A DNA stretch of 64,000 nt from Luteolibacter sp. Y139 (GTDB lineage Bacteria; Verrucomicrobiota; Verrucomicrobiia; Verrucomicrobiales; Akkermansiaceae): positions 372,001 through 436,000 of the forward strand of contig NZ_JBBUKT010000002.1 of the NCBI RefSeq assembly GCF_038066715.1, in the 5' to 3' direction. Made by a program: the position numbers and the translations under genes. Positions 8,586 to 16,846 of the stretch are shown here, piece by piece. The notes beneath the pieces were generated by a model. That model saw only the letters and a program-made list of their open reading frames with translations. It searched no databases and had not been told where the DNA came from. Each line of letters starts with the position of its first letter. Position 1 is the stretch's first letter.

Positions 8586-10484
8586 TCACAGGGTGATCTG
8601 CGCGCCGAGCTCGACGACGCGGCCGGGCGGGAGGCGGAAATAGGCCGTGGCGGGGGATGCGTTCCTTGCCATGACGGCGAAGAGTGCGAGCCTTACCCGA
8701 TCCAGTGCGCTGGCGTTTTTGCCGACGCCGTAGGTTTCCCGGCCGAGGACGTAAGTGGCCTTGCCCGGGTGGAACTTCACTTCTTCGGGCAGCCGGGTTT
8801 TGAGAGCTTCGGGCACGTCGGGCGTGTCCGCAAATCCGAAGCTGAGATGGACCCGGTGGACTCCTTCGCCAAGGTCGTTGTGGCCGAGGCACTCGTTCGG
8901 GTCGGCGTGCGGCTGGTCGAGGGTCTGAACGTGCAGCAGCACCACGCGTTCATGGAGGACCTGGTTGTGTTTCAAATTGTGGAGCAGGGCGGTGGGGACG
9001 TTGTCGCCGCGGCCGCTCATGTAGACGGCGGTGCCGGAGACGCGGTGGATCTGGCCTTTTTTCAGGTCGCTCAGCAGCGCGTCGATGGGAAGCGATTCGC
9101 GTGAAAGACGCTGGAAGAGCCGGGCACGGCCCCAGATCCAGGTGACCATCAGCGAGAAGATCACGCCTCCCACGACCAGTGGCAGCCAGCCGCCGTCGAT
9201 GATCTTGTGGGTATTGGCAGCGAGGAAGGCACCGTCGACGATCAGGAATATCGTCGTGAGGGTGGCGGCCCGCCATTTGCTCCATCCCCAGACGGAAATC
9301 GCGGCGGAATAGAAGAGCATGGAGGTGATCGTCATCGTCAGGGCGATGGCGATGCCGTAGGCCGCTTCCAGAGCGTTCGAACTCTTGAAGCCGAGGACGA
9401 GGAGGATGCAGGCGACAGCAAGCAGGTTGTTTACGGACGGCACATAGACCTGGCCGGCGGAGTGCTCGGAGGTGTAGCGCACCTTCACGCGGGGCATGAC
9501 GCCGAGTTGCACCGCCTGGGTGGTGAGCGAGTAGGCCCCGGAGATCAGCGCCTGGCTGGCAATGACTGCCGCCGCCGTCGCCAGGATGGTCAGCGGGAAG
9601 CGAAGGAACTCCGGTGCGAGCAGGAAGAAGGGCGCACGGATGGCGCTGGGATCCTCGATGAGCAGCGCGGCCTGGCCCAGATAGTTCAGCACGAGGCCGG
9701 GGAAGACGACCGTGAACCAGGCGGCGCGGATGGGTTTCACGCCGAAGTGCCCGAGGTCCGCATAGAGCGCCTCACCCCCCGTCACCGCGAGGAAGACCGA
9801 TGCCAGCAGCGGGAAGGCATGGTGCCATTCATGGATCATGAACATCAGCCCGGCGTGGGGACTGAGGGCGGTAATGACTTCCGGTTGCTTGATGATTTGG
9901 CCGATTCCGAGGGCGCCGAGCGCACCGAACCATAGCATGACCACCGGACCGAAAAGCACGCCGACCCTGCCGGTGCCGTGACGCTGGATGGCAAAAAGCG
10001 CGATCAGGATGCCGACGCAGATGGGGAGGATCCATCGCTCCACCACCGGCGCGCTGACGGAGAGGCCCTCCACGGCACTGAGCACTGAGATCGCCGGGGT
10101 CAGCATGCCATCCGCGTAGATGAGCGCCGCGCCGGCGAGGCCGAGGATCAGGACGGACTTGGGATCCTTCCGGCCGAATCGCCGCACGCCGGAGCGGATC
10201 AGCGCTGACAGCGCCAGGATCCCGCCTTCGCCCTTGTTATCGAGACGCAGGATGATGAAGAGGTATTTGATCGAGACGACCAGAATCAGCGACCAGACGA
10301 TCAGCGAGGCCGCGCCGACCAGATTCTCCGGGTGAAGCGGCGCGCCGTGGCTGCCGGAAAAACACGCGCGGAAGGCATACAGCGGGCTCGTCCCGATGTC
10401 TCCGAACACAATGCCGAGGGCCGCGAGCGTCGCAGCGGGGAGCGAGGGCTGGCGGACCGCATGGCCGGCGGAAGATTGCTTCAT
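8586..10484 (-). CDS. kup: Kup-type low-affinity potassium transporter
   Basis: The 632-residue KUP/HAK/KT protein imports potassium, probably with protons. The diagnostic N-terminal segment LGIVFGDIGTSPLYAF is followed by IKYLFIILRLDNKGEGG, and about 12 hydrophobic segments occupy the first 450 residues. A hydrophilic C-terminal domain follows. Length fits the family (about 620-630). It is divergent from gpmI, with a 200-bp shared upstream region. No c-di-AMP riboswitch is recognisable there. Confidence 0.95.
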   Translation of the reverse strand: MKQSSAGHAVRQPSLPAATLAALGIVFGDIGTSPLYAFRACFSGSHGAPLHPENLVGAASLIVWSLILVVSIKYLFIILRLDNKGEGGILALSALIRSGVRRFGRKDPKSVLILGLAGAALIYADGMLTPAISVLSAVEGLSVSAPVVERWILPICVGILIALFAIQRHGTGRVGVLFGPVVMLWFGALGALGIGQIIKQPEVITALSPHAGLMFMIHEWHHAFPLLASVFLAVTGGEALYADLGHFGVKPIRAAWFTVVFPGLVLNYLGQAALLIEDPSAIRAPFFLLAPEFLRFPLTILATAAAVIASQALISGAYSLTTQAVQLGVMPRVKVRYTSEHSAGQVYVPSVNNLLAVACILLVLGFKSSNALEAAYGIAIALTMTITSMLFYSAAISVWGWSKWRAATLTTIFLIVDGAFLAANTHKIIDGGWLPLVVGGVIFSLMVTWIWGRARLFQRLSRESLPIDALLSDLKKGQIHRVSGTAVYMSGRGDNVPTALLHNLKHNQVLHERVVLLHVQTLDQPHADPNECLGHNDLGEGVHRVHLSFGFADTPDVPEALKTRLPEEVKFHPGKATYVLGRETYGVGKNASALDRVRLALFAVMARNASPATAYFRLPPGRVVELGAQITL

Positions 10485-10684
10485 CGTCGCGGAACTGCTC
10501 TTCCGCCCCGCTTTCCAATCAGCCCGCCCGCCCCATGGCCAGCGAAAAGACCCCGCGCGGGAACGCAGAAAAGGCTTGATTTAGCAATACCTGCGGCTCG
10601 CGGGACGGGGTGCCCGGAAATCGCCCGGCTTGCGAGGAATCCCCGCTGGACGCTGGGCCGTCAGGCCGTTAAACGCGGCCCGTC
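10485..10684. promoter_or_regulatory. Divergent intergenic region between kup and gpmI
   Basis: These 200 bp must hold the promoters for both divergent genes. No clear -35/-10 pair could be picked by eye. A short stem (GGCCG at 10664-10668 with CGGCC at 10676-10680, loop TTAAACG) sits directly before the gpmI start, where a ribosome-binding site would be expected. No AGGAGG-like sequence is visible. Confidence 0.4.
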
Positions 10685-12226
10685 ATGGCCAAGAAACCGG
10701 TGGTGCTCATCATTCGCGACGGCTGGGGTGTGAACCCCGGGGGGAAGAAGACGGCGAAAAAGGACGGCAATGCGACGCTGCTCGCCAAGACCCCGTTTCA
10801 CGACGTGATGCTGGAGCAGTATCCGAAGGGCTCCCTCAGCGCCTCCGGCCTCGACGTGGGGCTGCCAGAAGGACAGATGGGCAACTCGGAAGTCGGCCAC
10901 CTCAATCTCGGTGCCGGGCGGATCGTTTATCAAGACCTGACCCGCATCAACAAGGCGATCGAGGACGGCACCCTGGCCAAGAACAAGACCTTCAAGAAGG
11001 CGCTCGCCGCGGCGAAAGGGAAGCGCCTCCACTTCCTCGGCCTGCTTTCCGATGGCGGCGTCCATTCGCATCAGGATCACCTTTGCGCGATGGTGGCGAT
11101 GGCCAAGGAAGCCGGGGTGGATGACATCTACGTCCATGCCATCACCGATGGCCGCGACACGTCGCCGACCGGCGGTGCCGGCTACCTTTCCAAGGTCGAG
11201 GATGAGATCGCGCAATACGGCGCCCGGATTGCCACCGTGACCGGTCGCTATTACGCGATGGACCGCGACAAGCGCTGGGAGCGCACCAAGCTTGCGTGGG
11301 ACGCGATCGTGCACGGCATCGGCGAGGCGAAGGACGTGCTCGCTTCCGAGGCGGTGGCGGAGAAATACGGCGACGAGAAGACGGACGAGTTCCTGCTGCC
11401 AATGGTGTTCGTCACGCCGGGCAAGAAGCTCGTGCGCGATGGCGATGTGGTCCTGTTCTTCAATTTCCGCGCCGACCGCGTGCGACAGATTTCCGATGCC
11501 TTCCTCAACGAGGGCACCTTCAAGCCTTTCAAGGCGGGCCGTCGTCCGAAGGTCCACTACGTGACCCTCACCCAGTACGACGCCAACTATAAGTGCGACG
11601 TCATCTTCGGGCCGGACAAGCTGAAGATGGGCCTTGGCGAAGTGGTCGCGAAGGAGAAGAAGACCCAGATGCGGATCGCGGAGACCGAGAAGTATCCGCA
11701 CGTGACCTATTTCTTCAACGGCGGCATCGAGAAGCCGAACAAGGGCGAGGACCGCTACATCATCCCTTCGCCGAAGGACGTGGCCACCTATGACCTCAAG
11801 CCGGAGATGAGCGCGGGCAAGGTCACCGACACGGTGCTCGAGCAGCTCAAGAACTACGATCTGGTCATCCTCAACTTCGCCAACCCCGACATGGTCGGTC
11901 ACACCGGCGTGGTCGAAGCGGCCATCAAGGCGTGCGAAACGATCGATGCCGACGTGAAGGCGATCGTCGACGAAACGCTCAAGCTCGGCGGCAAGCTGCT
12001 GATCACCGCCGACCACGGCAACTGCGAGTTCATGATCAATGCGGACGGCTCGCCGAATACCGCGCACACGACGAATCTGGTGCACCTGGTTTACGTCGCC
12101 GCCGATGCGGAGAAGTATGAGGTGAAGGACGGCATCCTCGCGGATGTAGCGCCTACCCTGCTAGAGATGCTCGGCCTGCCGAAGCCGAAGGAGATGACGG
12201 GTGGTTCGCTGCTGAAAAAGAAGTGA
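10685..12226 (+). CDS. gpmI: 2,3-bisphosphoglycerate-independent phosphoglycerate mutase
   Basis: This 513-residue alkaline-phosphatase-superfamily enzyme interconverts 3- and 2-phosphoglycerate in glycolysis and gluconeogenesis. The N-terminal metal site (IIRDGWG), the catalytic serine in QMGNSEVGHLNLGAGR (about Ser62), DGRDT, NFANPDMVGHTG and the second metal site TADHGNCE all match. Length is typical (about 510). It is monocistronic by position, divergent from kup. Enolase, the next glycolytic step, is elsewhere in the window at 42497. Confidence 0.97.
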   Translation: MAKKPVVLIIRDGWGVNPGGKKTAKKDGNATLLAKTPFHDVMLEQYPKGSLSASGLDVGLPEGQMGNSEVGHLNLGAGRIVYQDLTRINKAIEDGTLAKNKTFKKALAAAKGKRLHFLGLLSDGGVHSHQDHLCAMVAMAKEAGVDDIYVHAITDGRDTSPTGGAGYLSKVEDEIAQYGARIATVTGRYYAMDRDKRWERTKLAWDAIVHGIGEAKDVLASEAVAEKYGDEKTDEFLLPMVFVTPGKKLVRDGDVVLFFNFRADRVRQISDAFLNEGTFKPFKAGRRPKVHYVTLTQYDANYKCDVIFGPDKLKMGLGEVVAKEKKTQMRIAETEKYPHVTYFFNGGIEKPNKGEDRYIIPSPKDVATYDLKPEMSAGKVTDTVLEQLKNYDLVILNFANPDMVGHTGVVEAAIKACETIDADVKAIVDETLKLGGKLLITADHGNCEFMINADGSPNTAHTTNLVHLVYVAADAEKYEVKDGILADVAPTLLEMLGLPKPKEMTGGSLLKKK

Positions 12227-12356
12227 ACCGTGGCTGCGGCGAGATGCCGCGCCGGAATCAGCCGCCTTTGCTCCGTGGAGAGTATTGGCGGCGGCAGCTA
12301 GAGCACGGGTGATTTCCACCCAGCACCTCGAGCGATTGCCTGAGCGGATGAATGGT

Positions 12357-13115
12357 TTATGGTTTGGTCCCGGTGGGAAACACCGGTAGCGGCCCCGCGG
12401 GATTCAGTTCGGTGGGAGCCTTGAGCGCGAACTTCCGGTCCTTGCCCGGTTCGAAATTGCCGAAGGCGACGGGAACCACGGTCATGACCATGATCGGCGT
12501 GTCTTCACCGGCGACCTTCGCGACGTGCAGGAGCATGGCGCAGTTGGGAAACTTGGAGACGGAGAGCTGGTCACCGGCGGCGATCCACCCTTCCGCCTTG
12601 GTCTCGTCGGTGGGGAATAGATATTCGATCACCACCGGCCACGGTGCGGGCTTGGTGAATTCGTCGGGAGCGATCATCGCTTGTGCCCGCACGGCGAAGC
12701 CGGGATGGAACAGATCGTCCGGGCCGAGCTTGCGGACCTCCTGGACCTGATAGTCGCCCTCGGCATACTGGATCAGCGCGGGCTCCTTGAGGTTCGTCAG
12801 GTAGTTCCTCATCAGCGCTGCATTGAAGGTCTGCAGGTCCTCATCGGACAATCCGGCGTAGCGGCGATAGAAGGCGCGGGGATCGGCGGACTCGCCGGGG
12901 GGGGCCTGAAGCAGGGGCAAGGGCAGCGGCGGTTCGACGCGCTTCAGTTTGCGAAGGATCTCGTAGTTCCGCGGGATCTCCGGGTGCTGGAACACATGCA
13001 GGCAGAGCAGCCAGCTCAGCACCGCGAGGCATAGCGCGACGACATTGGCCAGGGCCCACCAGTAGTAGGCCGGTGAGCGCTTCTTTTTCGGCGGCGGCTG
13101 CTTGTCGCGCGGCAT
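12357..13115 (-). CDS. Membrane-anchored protein of unknown function
   Basis: I do not recognise this 252-residue protein. It starts with a basic, proline-rich cytoplasmic stretch (PPPKKKRS), then one hydrophobic segment (about residues 18-40, ALANVVALCLAVLSWLL). The rest would be periplasmic, with proline-rich linkers and a C-terminal domain of mixed character. The ATG at 13115 overlaps the stop of the A-type Fe-S carrier gene (TGATG), which argues for translational coupling and for this start over the GTG at 13124. Function cannot be inferred from the motifs seen. Confidence 0.75.
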   Translation of the reverse strand: MPRDKQPPPKKKRSPAYYWWALANVVALCLAVLSWLLCLHVFQHPEIPRNYEILRKLKRVEPPLPLPLLQAPPGESADPRAFYRRYAGLSDEDLQTFNAALMRNYLTNLKEPALIQYAEGDYQVQEVRKLGPDDLFHPGFAVRAQAMIAPDEFTKPAPWPVVIEYLFPTDETKAEGWIAAGDQLSVSKFPNCAMLLHVAKVAGEDTPIMVMTVVPVAFGNFEPGKDRKFALKAPTELNPAGPLPVFPTGTKP

Positions 13116-13474
13116 CAGCGGCACTCCTCAGGCTCGGGCGTCGGCTCGTTGGCGGTCTCGAATGAGGTGCCGCACCCGCAGGAGCGGGCGGCATTCGGAT
13201 TGTCGATGCGGAAGCCGGCGTCGTTCAGGTCATCGCAGTAGTCGATGCGGCAGCCTTGCAGCTTGCCGGCGCTATCGGCGGCCACGATCACCCGGGCACC
13301 GGGGACTTCCACGATGGTGTCGCCGTCTTCCGGGGCGGCGATTTCCATGACATACTGCCAGCCGGCGCAGCCGCCCTTGCGGACGGCGAGGCGCAGTCCG
13401 CTTCCCGGGCTCGCGCCCTTGCGTTCCAGCAGTGTCCGCAGTTCGCCTGCGGCCTTGTCGGTCACCGTAATCAT
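13115..13474 (-). CDS. HesB/IscA-family (A-type) iron-sulfur carrier
   Basis: The 119-residue protein has the A-type carrier layout: ITVTDKAAGELR at the N-terminus, one cysteine in KGGCAGWQY (about C36) and the C-terminal pair SCGCG. These three cysteines bind the transferred Fe-S cluster in IscA/ErpA/SufA. An extra acidic tail (about 14 residues) follows the CGC motif. The start is set by the family N-terminus; the long in-frame extension upstream on this strand is antisense to mutL. It is divergent from mutL (81 bp apart) and coupled to the downstream membrane protein. Confidence 0.92.
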   Translation of the reverse strand: MITVTDKAAGELRTLLERKGASPGSGLRLAVRKGGCAGWQYVMEIAAPEDGDTIVEVPGARVIVAADSAGKLQGCRIDYCDDLNDAGFRIDNPNAARSCGCGTSFETANEPTPEPEECR

Positions 13475-13555
13475 CTGGAGGAAAGACAAGACGCAAGATT
13501 CGCAGACGCAAGACACAAGACTGGAACTTTTTCCCGGGCGGCCCACCCTTGCCGC
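13475..13555. repeat. Short intergenic region with direct repeats (iscA-like / mutL)
   Basis: The 81-bp divergent region contains AGACGCAAGA twice (13489-13498 and 13504-13513) embedded in a CAAGA-rich tract from about 13484 to 13521. No Shine-Dalgarno is evident for either gene. The function of the repeats is unknown. Confidence 0.5.
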
Positions 13556-15370
13556 GTGCCGCGCATCCGAATCCTGCCCGAAATCCTGGCCAGCCAAGTG
13601 GCGGCGGGCGAGGTGGTGGAACGGCCGGCCAGTGCGGTGAAGGAATTGGTCGAGAATAGCCTGGATGCCGGGGCGGGGGAGATTTTGGTCGAGATCCGCC
13701 GGGGCGGGGCTGCCCTGCTGCGGGTGATCGACGATGGCTCGGGGATGTCCAAGGATGATGCTTTGCTCAGCCTGGAGCGCCACGCGACCAGCAAACTCGC
13801 CGATTCGGCTGGGCTCGCTTCGATCCGCACCCTGGGTTTCCGCGGTGAGGCGGTGCCGAGCATCGCCAGCGTCTCGCGGTTCCGGCTGATCACGCGTGAA
13901 CCGGAGGCAGTGGCGGGGACCGAGATCGCGGTGGAAGGGGGAGTCATGCGCGATGTCCGCGAGGCTGGCTGCGCGCCGGGCACGACGGTCGAAGTGAAGG
14001 ATCTCTTTTTCAACGTGCCGGCCCGGCGGAAATTCCTGCGCGCGGAGAGCACCGAGTCGGCCCACGTGGAGCATCAGCTGCGGATGCACGCGCTGGCCGC
14101 CGCTGGTGTCAGGTTTCGCTTTCGCAAGGACGAGCGCGAGGTCTTCGACCTCCCCGCGGGGATGTCGCGGCTGGACCGTGTGCGTTGGATGACGGGGAAC
14201 GACTTGGGGCGCGAGTTGATCGTGCTGCCGCTCACGCATGGCAACGGGGTCTCGGTGGAGGGCTTCGTGCTACCGGCGATCCACGCGCGCAAGGGACGCC
14301 GCCACCAATGTGTCTTCCTCAACGGGCGGCCGGTGGAAGACGGGGCGATTTCCCGCGGTCTTGCCGAGGGCTTTCGCAGCGCGCTGTCCGATGGCCTCCA
14401 TCCCGCGGCGTGGCTGTGGATCGAGATGGAGCCTTCGCTGGTGGACGTGAACGTTCATCCGGCGAAGCGCGAGATCCGGCTGCACCGGCCCCACGAATTG
14501 CGCGAAGTGCTGACCGAAGCGGTTCGCGAAGGCTTGGCCAAGGCGGAGGCGGCGAAGCGGCCGGTTTTCAAGGTGGAAGCGACGGTGGCTCCTGCCCGGC
14601 CCGTCGAGGAGCGGCCGGTTTTTCATGGCACGCCAAGGGAAGTCCCGAGGACGGCTGCGCCGCGCGAGTGGCCTGCCAGCCTGCCGGTGCAGCAGCGGAT
14701 GTTCGAGCCGGTCGCGGCACCCGCAGTGGCTCCCGCGACGACTTCCTTGCCAGTGCCGGTTCCGGAGGCGCCGCCGGTGTCGAAAGCCCCGCCGTTCCGT
14801 TACGTCGGCACGCTTCATGACCGCTTTGCGATCCTGGAGTCGGAGGATGGCTTGGTTTTGCTCGATCCGCGCGCGGCACGGGAGCGGATCCTCTACGAGC
14901 GCTGGCTGCACGATGCCGATGGCCGCGGGGTGGAGAGCCAGACCCTGCTGGTGCCGGTGCTGCTGGAGCCCGGGCCCCGCGAGTGCGAGCTGGCGCTGCG
15001 CCACCGGGACGAATTCGCCAAGGCAGGCATCGAGCTGGAAGACTTCGGTTCCGGCACCCTGCGGGTTGGCTCGCTGCCGGACTTTCTCAAGCTCGCCGAC
15101 GTCCGCTCCTTCCTCACCGGGCTGATCGACGAATTGGCAGGCGGCCAGCTTCCTGGCAGCCGGGTGGCGTTCGATCTCCTCGCCAAGCTGCTGGCCCGTC
15201 GCGCGGCGCTGGTGGAGGCTCCGCGACCGCACGAAGCCTTGCGCCTGCTCGACGTTTTGTTCCGCTGCGAGCTCCCGTACTGCGCCCCGGATGGCCGACC
15301 GACGCTCACCGAATTCTCGATAAAGGAGCTGGAACGGCGGTTTTCCGGAGCGAAAAGCGCAGGTTTTTGA
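13556..15370 (+). CDS. mutL: DNA mismatch repair protein MutL
   Basis: The 604-residue protein has a complete GHKL ATPase: AAGEVVERPASAVKELVEN (E33, N34), DDGSGM (about 59-64), TLGFRGEA and VPARRKFL. A proline/alanine-rich linker (about residues 345-415) joins the dimerisation domain. In that domain the endonuclease motif reads DPRAARERILYE (about 436-447) where DQHAxxExxxxE is expected, the C-terminal CPHGRP equivalent reads CAPDGRP (about 575-581), and the ACR-like block reads LARRAAL. The metal-binding residues therefore look eroded. The start is GTG at 13556, giving the family N-terminus PRIRILPE; the frame extends further upstream, but there it overlaps the divergent gene. Confidence 0.95.
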   Translation: MPRIRILPEILASQVAAGEVVERPASAVKELVENSLDAGAGEILVEIRRGGAALLRVIDDGSGMSKDDALLSLERHATSKLADSAGLASIRTLGFRGEAVPSIASVSRFRLITREPEAVAGTEIAVEGGVMRDVREAGCAPGTTVEVKDLFFNVPARRKFLRAESTESAHVEHQLRMHALAAAGVRFRFRKDEREVFDLPAGMSRLDRVRWMTGNDLGRELIVLPLTHGNGVSVEGFVLPAIHARKGRRHQCVFLNGRPVEDGAISRGLAEGFRSALSDGLHPAAWLWIEMEPSLVDVNVHPAKREIRLHRPHELREVLTEAVREGLAKAEAAKRPVFKVEATVAPARPVEERPVFHGTPREVPRTAAPREWPASLPVQQRMFEPVAAPAVAPATTSLPVPVPEAPPVSKAPPFRYVGTLHDRFAILESEDGLVLLDPRAARERILYERWLHDADGRGVESQTLLVPVLLEPGPRECELALRHRDEFAKAGIELEDFGSGTLRVGSLPDFLKLADVRSFLTGLIDELAGGQLPGSRVAFDLLAKLLARRAALVEAPRPHEALRLLDVLFRCELPYCAPDGRPTLTEFSIKELERRFSGAKSAGF

Positions 15371-15752
15371 AATTTCCGGCCTCAATATTGTCTGGGATAT
15401 CAGTTATTCAAAATAGCTGAAAATTTCATTGTTTGGGGACTTCCGTCCTGCTTTTCTGACGGAGTCCATGAGTTCGATCGTTCCGCGCCATTTCCCCGCC
15501 AACGCTCCTCGAGTGGGGCGGGGGAATGACGTCGGGATCGGCGCAAAGCTTGCAGTGACGGGCATTTTCGAGCCTTCCTGCAAAATTTTCAGCTAACGTG
15601 ATCACGGAATGTTCCGCTGCGGAAGTTCCTGAGACAAAATGGAATTCAATCCGTTCAAAAATTCGTTAGAAATTTCTTGTTCGGCTTTCCTGATTGTTCA
15701 TACTGCGCGGCGAAGGACCTTTGAAGGGTCGAGAGTTTTTGGAAAAACACTC
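15371..15752. other. 382-bp non-coding region downstream of mutL with two stem-loops
   Basis: No credible gene is seen here. Base composition is visibly more A+T-rich than the flanks. Two stem-loops stand out. One pairs 15438-15448 with 15459-15468 (one bulged T). The other pairs 15492-15500 with 15517-15526 (one extra G). Neither is followed by a T-tract on the plus strand. A third weak stem (GACCT/AGGGTC) lies at about 15714-15730, just before the next gene. The region could hold the promoter and a structured 5' leader of the gene at 15753, or a small RNA; this is inference. Confidence 0.45.
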
Positions 15753-16547
15753 ATGAAGCCACGCTTGCTCCTCCTCCTTGCGTTTGTGGCGCCGGCAATC
15801 CTGCCGGTGGCGGAGGGGGCATTGCTGCTTAGCGATCGCCTTGAGGCGTCGCATGGCGCACTTCTGGACAATCGCCGCGAGGCTCTGCCAGGCCTCAGTA
15901 ATCCGTTCGGAGTTCCGGACAAGGCCCGCCTGGTCGTCGAGAAGCCGGACACGAGCTTCCGGAATTTCCGCGGCTGGCGCGGCAATGTGGTGGGGACGGT
16001 GTTCTGGATCGGCGAGCAGCCGACCGAAAACAACCCGGTCCCCAACACGATGAGCTCCTGGGACATGAACTGGCAGGCGAACTTCGGTGGTTATGACGAC
16101 CCCGATCATCGCAAGGGCTACCAGCCGGCCGGCTTCGTCCCGAAGCAGAATCCTTTTTACATCGCGCTGCCCTACAATGACGTCGCCAAGGGTGGTGTCC
16201 ATCGCCCGGAGGCTTCCGAGGTGATCCCGTGGTTCTGGCGCGACTATCGCGGCGACGGGATTTCCGTCTGCAAGGGCCGCTGGCTCGCGATTCACTACCA
16301 AGGCAAGGTTTGCTACGCCCAGTGGGAGGATGTCGGTCCCTTCGAGGTAGACCACTGGCAGTATGTTTTCGGCAACGAGGATCCGCGAAATAACCGCAAT
16401 CAGAACGCAGGCATCGACCTGAGCCCTGCGGTCCGCGACTACCTCGGCTTCCGCAGCGGCGAGCGCGTGCAATGGCGCTTCGTCGAAGGTCGTGACGTTC
16501 CGCATGGACCTTGGTCCGGCTGGGACGGCGGCCTGCCCCAGCGCTGA
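15753..16547 (+). CDS. Exported protein with double-psi beta-barrel-like C-terminus
   Basis: The protein is 264 residues with an N-terminal signal peptide (MKPRLLLLLAFVAPAILPVAEG). The C-terminal part has CYAQWEDVGPF, a W/Y-rich segment, and AGIDLSPAVRDYLG followed by VQWRF. This resembles the RlpA/expansin-like double-psi barrel pattern in which an aspartate before LSPA is conserved. No peptidoglycan-binding repeat is seen. The ATG at 15753 is chosen because it opens the signal peptide. It is the first of a run of exported proteins leading into the pseudopilin genes. A cell-wall or polysaccharide role is possible but not shown. Confidence 0.8.
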   Translation: MKPRLLLLLAFVAPAILPVAEGALLLSDRLEASHGALLDNRREALPGLSNPFGVPDKARLVVEKPDTSFRNFRGWRGNVVGTVFWIGEQPTENNPVPNTMSSWDMNWQANFGGYDDPDHRKGYQPAGFVPKQNPFYIALPYNDVAKGGVHRPEASEVIPWFWRDYRGDGISVCKGRWLAIHYQGKVCYAQWEDVGPFEVDHWQYVFGNEDPRNNRNQNAGIDLSPAVRDYLGFRSGERVQWRFVEGRDVPHGPWSGWDGGLPQR

Positions 16548-16680
16548 AAAAGATCACCCACCGCAATCTGACGATTGCTGTTCCCACACCCGACACACAC
16601 CCGAAGACGACGCGAGTCGTCCCCTTACATCAACTGATTCCGTTCCGGAGAGGCGATAACATCCCGATCGCTTCCCCGGA

Positions 16681-16764
16681 GACCCGGCGAGGGACTCTGT
16701 CCCGAGCGGGCACGGTCCGGCTCCACTCTTGTGGCCGTCCCGTGCCCGGCACCCTCGCCGGGTC
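16681..16764. repeat. Long imperfect hairpin (84 nt) between exported-protein genes
   Basis: The outer arms pair 13/13: GACCCGGCGAGGG (16681-16693) with CCCTCGCCGGGTC (16752-16764). The inner arms pair 9/9: CGGGCACGG (16707-16715) with CCGTGCCCG (16740-16748). The apical loop is about 24 nt. The hairpin lies 83 bp upstream of the gene at 16847 and 134 bp after the stop of the previous gene. It lacks a T-tract. It could be a structured leader, a REP-like mobile repeat or a transcription attenuator. Confidence 0.7.
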
Positions 16765-16846
16765 CCTCTCCTCCAAGGCTCAGTCCCACAAGCCGAGGAT
16801 CAAGGAGAACGGAGGAGGTCCGTCTCACACACTGTTCACACCAGCC

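Noticed and set aside
10485-10684. c-di-AMP (ydaO) riboswitch upstream of kup
   Set aside because: No conserved pairing or motif of that riboswitch is recognisable by eye; a covariance search would decide.
10661-12085. Long minus-strand open frame opposite gpmI
   Set aside because: The plus strand carries complete GpmI motifs; the antisense product is low-complexity and without a signature.
13256-13555. Upstream extension of MutL to an earlier in-frame start
   Set aside because: The extension overlaps the divergent A-type carrier and lacks MutL homology; the GTG at 13556 gives the family N-terminus.
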